This document shows, piece by piece, positions 17,953 through 26,309 of a stretch of DNA of 64,000 nucleotides. The stretch is taken from positions 186,001 through 250,000 of the forward strand of contig NZ_FLKM01000009.1 in the NCBI RefSeq assembly GCF_900086585.1, read 5' to 3'. The stretch comes from Emergencia timonensis. Lineage in GTDB: Bacteria; Bacillota; Clostridia; Peptostreptococcales; Anaerovoracaceae. A model generated the notes under the pieces. The model was not told the DNA's origin and made no database searches. It saw nothing but the letters and a program-made list of their open reading frames with translations. Numbering within the stretch: the stretch's first letter is position 1; the number at the start of each line of letters is the position of its first letter. A program made the position numbers and the translations under genes.

Positions 17953-18381
17953 ATGGCATATAACCATGGAAAAGCAGAGCGCAAATGGAAGCTCTGGAAA
18001 GAGAAAGAAGAAAAGATTTTAAGAGACAGCGGTGTTTCTGAAGATATAATTGAAGCAATCCGTTTCTATGACCGTCAGGCATTTAATTCAGATAGACGCT
18101 ATTATGAGCGTGTGCAGGAAACAGGTACATATCTGGATACCGTAGCAGCATCCACAGATCAGCCGGAACCGAAAACAGTACAGGACTTCTTAGATTATAT
18201 TGAGAATCAGGAATTGTATCATATACTGATCACAGTGGACAGGCTTACCCTGCAGATCGTTCTGATGAAGATCCAGGGGTATAGCACCCATGAAATCGCC
18301 AGGCATCTAAAGATTACCGAAAAGGCGGTTTACAGACGTATGGACAGGCTGAAAGAAAAAGTGAAGAAGATCTTTGAATAA
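17953..18381 (+). CDS. Sigma-70 region 4-like HTH protein, copy 1
   Basis: 142 residues from ATG 17953 (MAYNHGKAERKWKLWKEKEE), with GGAGGTAAG before it. The C-terminal part (about 90-138: LTLQIVLMKIQGYSTHEIAR, then ITEKAVYRRMDRLKEKVKKI) is an HTH like sigma region 4. Such sigma-like genes are common in Tn1549/CTn elements and are thought to control transfer or excision genes. Its twin at 32319-32759 differs at few positions until the last ten residues. No separate region 2 is present, so it may act as an activator rather than a complete sigma factor. Confidence 0.8.
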   Translation: MAYNHGKAERKWKLWKEKEEKILRDSGVSEDIIEAIRFYDRQAFNSDRRYYERVQETGTYLDTVAASTDQPEPKTVQDFLDYIENQELYHILITVDRLTLQIVLMKIQGYSTHEIARHLKITEKAVYRRMDRLKEKVKKIFE

Positions 18382-18546
18382 TTCATTATAATCACAAAGC
18401 AGGGTGTGAGAACAAACTCCGCCCTGCTTATCATTTATTAGAAAAAATAAAACTGTTATCAAAACCAGTATTTAAAAATTTTATCAGTAATAAAGTGCAG
18501 AATGATGTTTGGATTGCTATTTTTATGCAACTATTTCTTGTTGCTC

Positions 18547-18603
18547 TTGACAAAACCTTTTTTAGAGATTAAAATTATAACAGTGTTATATAGCACTGTT
18601 ATA
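18547..18603 (+). promoter_or_regulatory. Promoter and TetR operator
   Basis: TTGACA (18547-18552), a 17-base spacer, then TAAAAT (18570-18575). Immediately after the -10 is a perfect 10+10 inverted repeat, TATAACAGTG / CACTGTTATA (18576-18585 and 18594-18603), with an 8-base centre. It covers the predicted transcription start of the following tetR gene, so autoregulation by that repressor is the likely reading. Confidence 0.82.
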
Positions 18604-18609
18604 TAGGAG

Positions 18610-19233
18610 GTGTGCAAAATAAACGGAAATGGAACGACTTTAGAAAATATCCATCGGGCAGCGAAAGCAGAATTTTTAGAAAAAGGATATAAAGACGCTT
18701 CCCTGCGGAATATTGTGAAATCCGTGGGAATGACTACCGGAGCCTTTTACGGATATTACAAAAGCAAAGAAGAACTTTTTGAAGCCATCGTTGGTGAACA
18801 TTATGAATATATTCGTAACCGTTTTATAAAGGCACAGCAGGAGTTCGCCGAACTACCAGCTGCCCAGCAGCCGGAAGTCATGAGTGATATTTCGGGAATC
18901 TGCATGTACGATATTCTCTATTATGCGTACGAACATTTAGAGGAATGTAAACTGATCCTCTGCTGTTCGGAAGGGACAAAATTTGCCGGGCTAATTGATG
19001 AAATGGTGGAGATTGAGGTAGATGGGACGCATGCCTATCAGGATGTCTTAAGGCAGCTTGGACGGCCCTCTCCGCATATCGATCCTTCGCTGGAGCATAT
19101 TCTGATCACCGGAATGTTTCATACTTTTTTTGAATTGATCATCCACGAAATGCCGCTAAAAGATGCCGAAAACTACGTTAGAGAAATGCGCGCCTTTTAT
19201 ACAGCAGGATGGATGAAAATTATGGGGCAGTAA
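18610..19233 (+). CDS. TetR-family regulator (start uncertain)
   Basis: About 205 residues. The N-terminal HTH is clear (ENIHRAAKAEFLEKGYKDAS, then IVKSVGMTTGAFYGYYKSKEELF), followed by a helical ligand domain with cysteines (ECKLILCCSEG). The only standard in-frame start, GTG 18610, overlaps the AGGAGG ribosome site at 18605-18610 and so is poorly placed. ATA at 18619 is at ideal spacing, which suggests a mutated ATG or use of a rare start. It is followed by the ABC pair and methyltransferase, which it may control together with the DtxR-type regulator. Confidence 0.85.
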   Translation: MCKINGNGTTLENIHRAAKAEFLEKGYKDASLRNIVKSVGMTTGAFYGYYKSKEELFEAIVGEHYEYIRNRFIKAQQEFAELPAAQQPEVMSDISGICMYDILYYAYEHLEECKLILCCSEGTKFAGLIDEMVEIEVDGTHAYQDVLRQLGRPSPHIDPSLEHILITGMFHTFFELIIHEMPLKDAENYVREMRAFYTAGWMKIMGQ

Positions 19234-19249
19234 TGCCTTATAATTTTTG

Positions 19250-19308
19250 TTCGACAGTTAGCTACAGCTAACCTAAATTCGGATATTGTAAGAACATAGA
19301 CGTGTTCT
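19250..19308 (+). promoter_or_regulatory. Promoter region with DtxR/IdeR-like iron box
   Basis: A 16-base palindrome GTTAGCT-AC-AGCTAAC lies at 19257-19272. Read as the 19-mer at 19258-19276 it matches the known DtxR/IdeR consensus (TTAGGTTAGSCTAACCTAA) at 15 of 19 positions, including the whole right half CTAACCTAA. It falls between a possible -35 (TTCGAC, 19250) and -10 (TAAATT, 19274). A second dyad AGAACA / TGTTCT lies at 19291-19308. The ABC operon starts at 19345. Repression by an iron-loaded DtxR-type protein is the inference. Confidence 0.7.
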
Positions 19309-19344
19309 CTTTATCATAAACACAAAGAAAAGGAGGAATTTTTT

Positions 19345-21117
19345 TTGAAAAAACAATCCAATTTATCACGCCTGCTGGAAATTGCAGGCAGCCATAAGTA
19401 CCTGACCTATGCTTCCTGGGTGCTTTCTGCAATCAGTGCCCTGATTGCTCTGGTACCCTTCTATTACATCTGGAAAATGATCAAGGAAGTATTGGAGGTG
19501 GCACCGAATTTTGGCCAGGCACAGAACCTGACCGGTAATGGCTGGATGGCAGTATTGTTTGCGGTTATAGCGGTGCTTGTCTACATAGCAGGGCTGATGT
19601 GTTCCCATTTAGGGGCATTTCGTATCGCCACAAACCTGCGTATCCAGACCATGAAACATATTGTCAGACTTCCCTTAGGTTTTGCCGAAAGTTTTGGCAG
19701 CGGAAAACTGCGCAAGATCGTCAACGAATCCAGCGCAGCCACTGAAACCTATCTCGCTCATCAGCTTCCCGACAGAGCCAATGCCATTGCAACCCCCTGT
19801 GGTCTTTTGGTGCTGTTGTTTGCATTTGACTGGAGACTGGGACTGTTGAGCCTTGTTCCGGTTGTGCTGGGATTTCTGATCATGATGACAATGACCGGAA
19901 AGCAGATGCAGGAAAAGATGAAAGAATACCAGAATGCGCTGGATGATATGTCCAACGAAGCGGTAGAGTATGTCCGTGGGATTCCGGTGGTAAAAACCTT
20001 TGGCCAGACGATCTTTTCCTTTAAGAAGTTTAAAGACTCCATTGACCGGTATAAAGTATGGGTGATTGCTTATACCAAGCAGCTTCGGACACCGATGATG
20101 TTCTATACAGCTGCGATCAACGGAGTTTTTGCCACACTGATCGCCGGAGGACTGTTGCTTACACAAGACGGTGTGACTTCCGGTTTCTTACTGGATCTCA
20201 TTTTCTATATCATTATTACGCCGGTTATTTCTGTCACACTGACACGCATTATGTTCCAAAGTGAAAACGCCATGATCGTAGACGACGCTTTACAGAGAAT
20301 TGACAGCGTTTTGAATTTGAAGCCTCTGGAGGAAACGAAACATCCAAAGCATCCTCAAAACGCTTCCGTGGAACTGAAATCGGTTCATTTCAGCTATGAT
20401 GGAGAAAAAGAAGTATTAAAAGATATTTCACTGACCATTCCTGCAGGGCAGACGGTAGCTTTTGTAGGCCCGTCCGGCGGTGGTAAGACAACCCTTGCCA
20501 ACCTGATTTCCCGATTCTTTGATCCCCAGAGCGGAATGGTAAAAATCGGTGGTGTTAATGTGAAAGACATCCCAAAAGAGGAACTCATGAATACGGTGTC
20601 TTTCGTATTTCAGAACAGCCGTCTCATCAAGGCGTCCATTCTGGAAAATGTGCGTATGGGAAAACCGGAAGCTACCCGTGAGGAAGTTCTGACTGCCCTT
20701 CATCACGCGCAATGCGATGATATTCTGGAAAAACTCCCACAGGGTGTGGATACGGTCATCGGTACAAAGGGGGTCTATCTTTCCGGTGGAGAGCAGCAAC
20801 GAATTGCCATTGCCCGTGTGATGCTGAAAAATGCGCCGATTATTATTCTGGATGAAGCCACTGCCTTTGCTGACCCGGATAACGAAAGCCGTGTACAGGC
20901 TGCTTTCTCAAAACTTTCCGAGGGAAAGACAGTGATTATGATTGCCCACAGGCTTTCTACCGTAACAAATGTGGATCAGATTTTTGTCATTCAGGACGGA
21001 CAGGTTGCCGAGTGCGGGAACAGTCGTGAATTGCTTGCAAAAGACGGCATTTTCAGCCGTATGTGGAAAAATTACCAGACTTCCGTGCAATGGAAGGTAA
21101 CAAAGGAGGTGCAGTGA
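19345..21117 (+). CDS. ABC half-transporter A of the TetR-linked pair
   Basis: 590 residues from TTG 19345 with AAAAGGAGG before it. The membrane domain has six segments (first FVxx-rich segment near residues 20-42), then the ATPase: Walker A VGPSGGGKTTLANL (about 374), signature LSGGEQQRIAIARVML, Walker B IIILDEATAFADPDN. It resembles the protein at 27791 along its length (both begin ..LARCLE/LSRLLEIAGSHK..). Heterodimer with the next gene is expected. A role in iron-siderophore import, as in YbtPQ/IrtAB, is inferred from the iron box and the cargo context; drug or peptide export is the alternative. Confidence 0.88.
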   Translation: MKKQSNLSRLLEIAGSHKYLTYASWVLSAISALIALVPFYYIWKMIKEVLEVAPNFGQAQNLTGNGWMAVLFAVIAVLVYIAGLMCSHLGAFRIATNLRIQTMKHIVRLPLGFAESFGSGKLRKIVNESSAATETYLAHQLPDRANAIATPCGLLVLLFAFDWRLGLLSLVPVVLGFLIMMTMTGKQMQEKMKEYQNALDDMSNEAVEYVRGIPVVKTFGQTIFSFKKFKDSIDRYKVWVIAYTKQLRTPMMFYTAAINGVFATLIAGGLLLTQDGVTSGFLLDLIFYIIITPVISVTLTRIMFQSENAMIVDDALQRIDSVLNLKPLEETKHPKHPQNASVELKSVHFSYDGEKEVLKDISLTIPAGQTVAFVGPSGGGKTTLANLISRFFDPQSGMVKIGGVNVKDIPKEELMNTVSFVFQNSRLIKASILENVRMGKPEATREEVLTALHHAQCDDILEKLPQGVDTVIGTKGVYLSGGEQQRIAIARVMLKNAPIIILDEATAFADPDNESRVQAAFSKLSEGKTVIMIAHRLSTVTNVDQIFVIQDGQVAECGNSRELLAKDGIFSRMWKNYQTSVQWKVTKEVQ

Positions 21118-21118
21118 T

Positions 21119-22852
21119 ATGATCAAAAAACTGCAGAAAAAATATGCCCTGTCTGAACAGGGAGCAAAAGACCTGATCAAAGGCTGCCTGGCCTGTGTCC
21201 TTCAGAATCTGTCTTTTATGTTTCCGGTGGGACTTTTATATTACCTGGTTAGCGATCTGATGAACGGGGGTGTTCCCGGTGGGAAAATTCCATTTTATGT
21301 GGCAGGCTGCGTGGTGTGTATCGGCTTGATTCTGCTGACCACTTTCTTTCAATACAATGCGACCTATTTTGCCACTTACAAAGAAAGCGGTATCCGCCGC
21401 ATTACCCTGGCAGAGCATCTGCGCAAAATCCCCCTTTCCTTTTTCGGGAAAAAGGATTTAGCCGATCTTACCAGTACCATTATGGCGGATTGCACCTTCC
21501 TGGAGCAGAGTTTTTCGCATTTTATCCCTGAGCTTGCGGGTTCGATCATTTCTACAGTTCTGATTTCTGTCGGTCTGCTCTTTACGGACTGGAGAATGGC
21601 ACTGGCTGCCTTATGGGTTCTGCCGGTTGCCTTTGCGATTGTGGGATTTTCCGCAAAGATTCAGGAAAATCTGAATCAGAAAGCCATGGATGTAAAGATG
21701 GCCTGCGCAGACGGAATACAGGAGTGTATTGAAACGGTACGTGACCTGAAAGCAAATAATGCGGAGCAGGCATATTTAAAAGGGCTGGAAAAGAAGATCC
21801 GTGCTGTGGAGCATCGTTCCATCCTCAATGAATTTGGTCTTGCTGCTTTTGTGGTTTCCGCGTCACTGGTGCTGAAGCTTGGTATTGCAACGGTTGCGCT
21901 GGTGGGAGCTGTTCTACTCATGCAAGGAAGCCTCTCCGTGCTTACATTCTTTATGTTCCTTCTGGTAGTATCCCGTTTATATGACCCTCTGCAGGGCGCG
22001 CTCCAGAATCTTGCGGCAGTCATCAGTACACGAACCAACATTGCCCGAATGAATGAGATTCTCGATCATCCAATCCAGCAAGGCAGTGACAGGCTTTCCA
22101 ATCAGGGGTATGATATTGTCTTTGACCATGTTGGGTTTGCCTACAATACCGGAGAAACGGTATTGAAAGATGTTTCCTTTACGGCAAAACAGGGAGAGGT
22201 TACGGCTTTGGTCGGCCCATCTGGCGGCGGGAAAACAACCGTATCCCGGCTGGCTGCAAGATTCTGGGATATTAACAGAGGAAAGATTACCGTGGGAGGT
22301 ATGGATGTATCCCGAATAGACCCGGAAACACTGCTTTCTCTGTATTCCATCGTATTCCAGGATGTCACACTGTTTGACAATACGATTCTGGAGAATATCC
22401 GAATCGGAAACAAAGACGCCACAGATGAACAGGTCATTGCGGCTGCGAAACTTGCCAATGTGGATGAATTTGCCAAAAAACTGCCGGATGGATGGCATAC
22501 CAATATCGGAGAAAATGGCTGTGAACTATCCGGCGGAGAGCGTCAGCGTATCTCTATTGCCCGTGCATTTCTGAAAAATGCGCCGATCATTCTTTTGGAT
22601 GAAGCGACTGCTTCCCTGGATGTGGAAAATGAAACTCTGATACAGACAGCCCTTTCCCGTCTGATCGCAGATAAAACCGTTCTGGTTATCGCCCACAGAA
22701 TGCGTACCGTAGCCGGAGCGGATAAGATCGTTGTCCTTTCTGATGGCACCGTGGCAGAAGAAGGATCACCAAAGGATCTGGAAGAAAAGAATGGTGTATA
22801 TGCCCATATGGTAAAACTGCAGACAGAAAGTCAGAACTGGAAACTTTCGTAA
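21119..22852 (+). CDS. ABC half-transporter B of the TetR-linked pair
   Basis: 577 residues. The start ATG 21119 is one base after the preceding stop codon, with AAAGGAGG inside the end of the upstream gene. The membrane domain occupies the first ~310 residues; ATPase motifs are Walker A VGPSGGGKTTVSRL (about 362), signature LSGGERQRISIARAFL and Walker B IILLDEATASLDVEN. The N-terminus (LSEQGAKDLIKGCLAC) parallels the protein at 29610 (LSEKGYSDLKKAITAC), so the two pairs are paralogous. Tight spacing supports a heterodimer with the upstream product. Confidence 0.88.
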   Translation: MIKKLQKKYALSEQGAKDLIKGCLACVLQNLSFMFPVGLLYYLVSDLMNGGVPGGKIPFYVAGCVVCIGLILLTTFFQYNATYFATYKESGIRRITLAEHLRKIPLSFFGKKDLADLTSTIMADCTFLEQSFSHFIPELAGSIISTVLISVGLLFTDWRMALAALWVLPVAFAIVGFSAKIQENLNQKAMDVKMACADGIQECIETVRDLKANNAEQAYLKGLEKKIRAVEHRSILNEFGLAAFVVSASLVLKLGIATVALVGAVLLMQGSLSVLTFFMFLLVVSRLYDPLQGALQNLAAVISTRTNIARMNEILDHPIQQGSDRLSNQGYDIVFDHVGFAYNTGETVLKDVSFTAKQGEVTALVGPSGGGKTTVSRLAARFWDINRGKITVGGMDVSRIDPETLLSLYSIVFQDVTLFDNTILENIRIGNKDATDEQVIAAAKLANVDEFAKKLPDGWHTNIGENGCELSGGERQRISIARAFLKNAPIILLDEATASLDVENETLIQTALSRLIADKTVLVIAHRMRTVAGADKIVVLSDGTVAEEGSPKDLEEKNGVYAHMVKLQTESQNWKLS

Positions 22853-22875
22853 AGAGGCAAAAAGGAGGACTGGTT

Positions 22876-23682
22876 ATGCAAAAATTAGGCGTTTTGGAGG
22901 ATACCTTGTTTATCCCTATGCTGGGCAGAATCTATGCCAGTGAGCATTGCCCGCAAATTTTATATGATAAAAAAGCATTGGAATTGAAAAAGAAGCTGCC
23001 TTCAGGCTTGATCGAACAGAATATGCAGAACCAGTATACCCTCTTGGCCTCTGCTTCCCGGTCTGCCAATATGGATCGGATTATTCGGTCTTTTCTGGAA
23101 CGCAGACCGGACGGTGTGATTGTTCAGCTGGGCTGTGGTCTGGAAACAACCTATCACCGATGTGATAACGGAAAGGCACACTGGTATGCCGTGGATCTGC
23201 CTCATGTGATCGAATACCGGCGAGATCTTCTTCCCGAACCGAAGCGGGAATTTTATATTTCCGGGGATGCCTTTGTGAAGGACTGGATCAAAAAAGTTCG
23301 CAATGATGTACTTGATGCTCCTATTCTCGTTACTGCAAGCGGGTTATTTCATTATTTTGAGGAACATAAGGTCATTGCCCTTCTGCGTATGATTGGGCAA
23401 TTTGGAAATATGGAAGTTGTTTTTGATACGGTGAACAAAAGAGGCATGACCATGATGAAGAAAAAATATATGAAACAGGTCGGCCATGCCGATGCACAGA
23501 TGTTCTTTTATGTGGATTCAGCGGAAGAACTGGCAGCAAAGATCGGGGGTAATGTGAAGGTGATTGCGGAGGAACCATACTATCGTTATATTCCTAAAAA
23601 CGACTTAAAGCTATCCACAAAGGTCAGTATGGCAGTTTCTGATCAATTCAAGATGGTGAAGATGATACAGTTGAAATTATAG
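22876..23682 (+). CDS. PPM1/LCMT-like class I methyltransferase
   Basis: 268 residues, ribosome site AAAGGAGG before ATG 22876. The SAM-binding motif is VIVQLGCGLETTYHR (about residues 78-92), followed by the acidic motif WYAVDLPHVIEYRR and the domain-typical TASGLFHYFEEHKV. These are hallmarks of the COG3315 family of carboxyl or O-methyltransferases found near polyketide and siderophore-type clusters. It is in one operon with the two ABC genes, so it may modify the transported molecule or a resistance target. The substrate is unknown. Confidence 0.82.
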   Translation: MQKLGVLEDTLFIPMLGRIYASEHCPQILYDKKALELKKKLPSGLIEQNMQNQYTLLASASRSANMDRIIRSFLERRPDGVIVQLGCGLETTYHRCDNGKAHWYAVDLPHVIEYRRDLLPEPKREFYISGDAFVKDWIKKVRNDVLDAPILVTASGLFHYFEEHKVIALLRMIGQFGNMEVVFDTVNKRGMTMMKKKYMKQVGHADAQMFFYVDSAEELAAKIGGNVKVIAEEPYYRYIPKNDLKLSTKVSMAVSDQFKMVKMIQLKL

Positions 23683-23721
23683 ATACTTTTGCGCGGAAAA
23701 GAAAAGAGGTGAAATCTTGTT

Positions 23722-23841
23722 ATGACATATAATAATTGTTACCTCAATCAACTCTACAGTGATTTGCTTTTCAATGAATTAGAGCGAGGATGTATTACTC
23801 AAATAAAAATTAAGCACGGGGTGATTTTTTCTAATTGGTAA
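23722..23841 (+). CDS. Possible 39-residue peptide between operons
   Basis: A short frame from ATG 23722 with an AGAGGTG site 11 bases upstream, which is slightly far. The sequence has no recognisable motif, and its base composition is more AT-rich than the cargo operons on either side. It could be a leader peptide or chance. The remainder of 23683-23900 holds a TATAAT-like element near 23868 that may serve the araC gene. Confidence 0.3.
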   Translation: MTYNNCYLNQLYSDLLFNELERGCITQIKIKHGVIFSNW

Positions 23842-23900
23842 TGAAACTACCAAAAAAACTATTATATAATTAGTTTATATCAACTGATAGGGAGGTGGAA

Positions 23901-24863
23901 ATGAGCATGAGTGAACTCCACAAACCAGAATGGTATGGGGAATATGCTGTAATTAAAAATAAGTATAATGATTATGTTCAAGTGGAGTATAAATGCAATG
24001 GAACAGGAAGCCTATATGACTATGATCTTTTCCCTGGTATTGACTTGATTTTTATGGATTTTAATTGTTCAGATATTTTCCATGAGCCTATTCCTAATAA
24101 GAATATCATTGAAATCCGGCATTACCAAAAAGGACGTGTTGAGTTTGAGCTAAGAAATAACAAAGTGTTCCACATGAAAGAAGGAGAATTTTGCATTAAT
24201 GCTCTTGCAAATATTCCTGCGGCGTATTCCTTCCCCTTTGGATATAGTGTGGGGCTAAGCTGTGTGATCGATAAAGATTCTGTCGATGTGCAAACGCAAC
24301 AAATTTTTTCTTACTACAACATTGATGTTCTAAATCTTGGGCGAGAATTGGAATTAGAAAAAAATTGGTTTTTATGTCGAACACCACAGCGATTGTTGCA
24401 TATCTTCGATGAATTGTACGCCGCAAAAGGTATTGAAGGGAGAGATTACTTCCGTATTAAATTATTGGAACTCTTTTATCATATCAAACAACTGCGGATT
24501 GAAGATCAGTATGAAGCAACATATTATGCCAAGGAACAAATTGAAATTATCAAGCGAATCCGGCAACAGCTTATAGAAAACCTCGACAAAAAAATACCTA
24601 TAGAAGAACTCTTACAAAGAGAGCCAATGAGCAAAGTCACATTTCAGGCTATTTTCAAACAGATTTATGGCGACACCCCCTATGCGCATATCAAAAATTA
24701 CAAAATGAATCTTGCAGCTGTTTATTTGCAGGAAACAGATCAATCTATCACGCAAATAGCTGGTGAACTTGGATATTCAAATATTAGTAAGTTTGCGAGG
24801 GCTTTTCAAGAAGTGTTTGGAATGCTTCCAAAGGATTATCGTAAAGTAAAAAAATCAAATTAA
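23901..24863 (+). CDS. AraC-family transcription regulator
   Basis: 320 residues from ATG 23901 behind GGGAGG; GTG 23895 overlaps the ribosome site. The C-terminal ~100 residues carry the double HTH (IPIEELLQREPMSKVTFQAI and ITQIAGELGYSNISKFARAF, ending FGMLPKDYRK). The N-terminal part is a putative ligand-sensing domain. The next gene cluster is the ECF transporter, as in YbtA-type and related loci where an AraC regulator senses the siderophore. The gene is AT-rich compared with its neighbours. Confidence 0.88.
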   Translation: MSMSELHKPEWYGEYAVIKNKYNDYVQVEYKCNGTGSLYDYDLFPGIDLIFMDFNCSDIFHEPIPNKNIIEIRHYQKGRVEFELRNNKVFHMKEGEFCINALANIPAAYSFPFGYSVGLSCVIDKDSVDVQTQQIFSYYNIDVLNLGRELELEKNWFLCRTPQRLLHIFDELYAAKGIEGRDYFRIKLLELFYHIKQLRIEDQYEATYYAKEQIEIIKRIRQQLIENLDKKIPIEELLQREPMSKVTFQAIFKQIYGDTPYAHIKNYKMNLAAVYLQETDQSITQIAGELGYSNISKFARAFQEVFGMLPKDYRKVKKSN

Positions 24864-24900
24864 CTTTTGGGCTGTTTTGGGCGACTGTCTTTTCATTTGG

Positions 24901-24971
24901 AGTAGTTAGCGGATGCGAACTACTGTATAATAGCGTCGTGGTTAGTTTTAGCTAACCACGACGCTATTATA
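24901..24971 (+). promoter_or_regulatory. ECF-operon promoter with 40-bp perfect palindrome
   Basis: TATAAT at 24926-24931 begins a perfect inverted repeat with 20-base arms (24926-24945 and 24952-24971) and a 6-base centre. The centre of the palindrome reads GTTAG-N6-CTAAC, the same core as the iron-box palindrome at 19257. A second dyad, AGTAGTT / AACTACT, lies just upstream (24901-24923). No good -35 is visible, which fits an activator-dependent promoter. A hairpin in the leader is possible too, but no T-run follows. Confidence 0.75.
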
Positions 24972-24989
24972 TTTAAGGAGGGTTCTGGA

Positions 24990-25601
24990 ATGGAACAAAC
25001 GGTAAAGAAAAAAATAGGTGTTCGCGATGTTATGACGATTGCCGCAATGATGGTCATCAATTTCGCGATTGCAATGGTGATTGGTATGGTTACATTGCCT
25101 TTCCCGGTAGTATATTTGTACGGTTCCGCTGGAATTGATGCATTTGTCGGAGCAACTTTTTATTTGGTTGCGGCAAATCGCATTAACAAACACGGATTGT
25201 TGTTTGCTTGGGCTGCAGTTTATGGACTAATCCAAGGTGTTATGGGTTATATGTTCTTGGTTCCCTATTTCTTGATTGTAGCCCTCATTGCCGAGTTATG
25301 CATGGTTGGCAAGAATACATACCGAAGCGCAGTTCGCAACCGAATTGGCTGGATGGTCAACTCAATCGGAAATTTTGTAGGCTGTGCCGTACCGCTGTGG
25401 TGGTCTTGGGACAGCTATCAGGAAATGGCAGCAAGCAGCGGTTTTGATGCAAATACCTTGAATATGCAGCTCTCTATGGTGACTTCTCCGGCGCTGATGC
25501 TTCTGGGTGTTGTCATTACTGCGGTTCTTGCAATTCTTGGTACATTGTTCGGCCAGCGGTTGCTCAGAAAGCATTTCCAAAAAGCAGGTATTGTAGGATG
25601 A
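24990..25601 (+). CDS. ECF transporter S component (MptD-type)
   Basis: 203 residues, ribosome site AAGGAGGG, with about six membrane segments and the short charged loops of S components. The N-terminus (VKKKIGVRDVMTIAAMMVIN) and the region WWSWDSYQEMAASSGF fit the MptD/Trep_Strep group of substrate-binding S proteins. The specific ligand of this group is not settled. The S gene overlaps the T gene by four bases and the ATPase follows, giving a dedicated ECF set. Context suggests a metal chelate or related small molecule. Confidence 0.82.
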   Translation: MEQTVKKKIGVRDVMTIAAMMVINFAIAMVIGMVTLPFPVVYLYGSAGIDAFVGATFYLVAANRINKHGLLFAWAAVYGLIQGVMGYMFLVPYFLIVALIAELCMVGKNTYRSAVRNRIGWMVNSIGNFVGCAVPLWWSWDSYQEMAASSGFDANTLNMQLSMVTSPALMLLGVVITAVLAILGTLFGQRLLRKHFQKAGIVG

Positions 25602-26299
25602 TGGTCGGAGAAAAAAAGCAAAAACGCATTGACCAGATCGATGGGCGCACAGTTCTTTTCCTTACGCTGTGCGCCTGCATCGTGACCTTTCTTACAACAA
25701 GTTTTTTAGGGCATGGTTGTTTTAGCTTTTTGATCTTTTTAATCCTCTGCTGGTTCGGCTTATATAAACAGGCTCTGGGATGCTTTGCGGTCTATTTAGT
25801 GGCGATTGTATGGCTGATGATCGAGACAAAATATCAGATCAGCATCCCCTCTCCGCTACTACTCAGCATGATTTACAAGCTGTTGCTTCCCGCTATGCCA
25901 GCTTATCTTCTGGCTAAAATCCCGTCCGGGAAACTGACAGCCAGCCTGCGAAAAATGCCGATTCCTACCCGTATCATGCTTGTATTGATTGTCATGCTCC
26001 GGTTTGCTCCTACTGTGCTACATGAATTTGGAGAAGTCAGGGAGGCCATGAAAATTCGTGGTTTCTTAAAATCGGTTGGCAATGTTTTGAAACACCCAAT
26101 GGACACATTGGAATATGCCATTGTCCCGATGGTATTTCGCTCCTTAAAGATCGCGGACGAGTTAGCCGCTTCTGCCATAGTCAGGGGAATTGAAAGCCCC
26201 TACAAGAAAGAAAGTTACTATGTCAGCCGGATTGCTGCGCTGGATTGCTTTTTGATTGTTGTCAGCGTGGGAGCTACTATGTGCTGCTGTCTTTTATAG
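25598..26299 (+). CDS. ECF transporter T component (CbiQ/EcfT-like)
   Basis: 233 residues with about five to six membrane segments. The two coupling-helix signatures with A-x-x-RG are visible: EAMKIRGFLKSV (about 150) and AASAIVRGIESP (about 190). These bind the ATPase subunits. It starts within the end of the S gene (ATGATG overlap), so translation is coupled. Together with the S protein and the double ATPase it forms a complete importer. Confidence 0.87.
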   Translation: MMVGEKKQKRIDQIDGRTVLFLTLCACIVTFLTTSFLGHGCFSFLIFLILCWFGLYKQALGCFAVYLVAIVWLMIETKYQISIPSPLLLSMIYKLLLPAMPAYLLAKIPSGKLTASLRKMPIPTRIMLVLIVMLRFAPTVLHEFGEVREAMKIRGFLKSVGNVLKHPMDTLEYAIVPMVFRSLKIADELAASAIVRGIESPYKKESYYVSRIAALDCFLIVVSVGATMCCCLL

Positions 26300-26309
26300 G
26301 AGGAATGGA

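Larger units (their letters stand above)
17145..18365 (+). repeat. Long direct repeat, copy 1 (dtxR plus sigma-like gene)
   Basis: About 1.2 kb that recurs, nearly identical by eye, at 31511-32730. It covers most of the dtxR gene, two terminator-like hairpins, the leader and most of the sigma-like gene. The offset stays at 14365-14366 bases throughout, so the copies are collinear. Confidence 0.92.
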
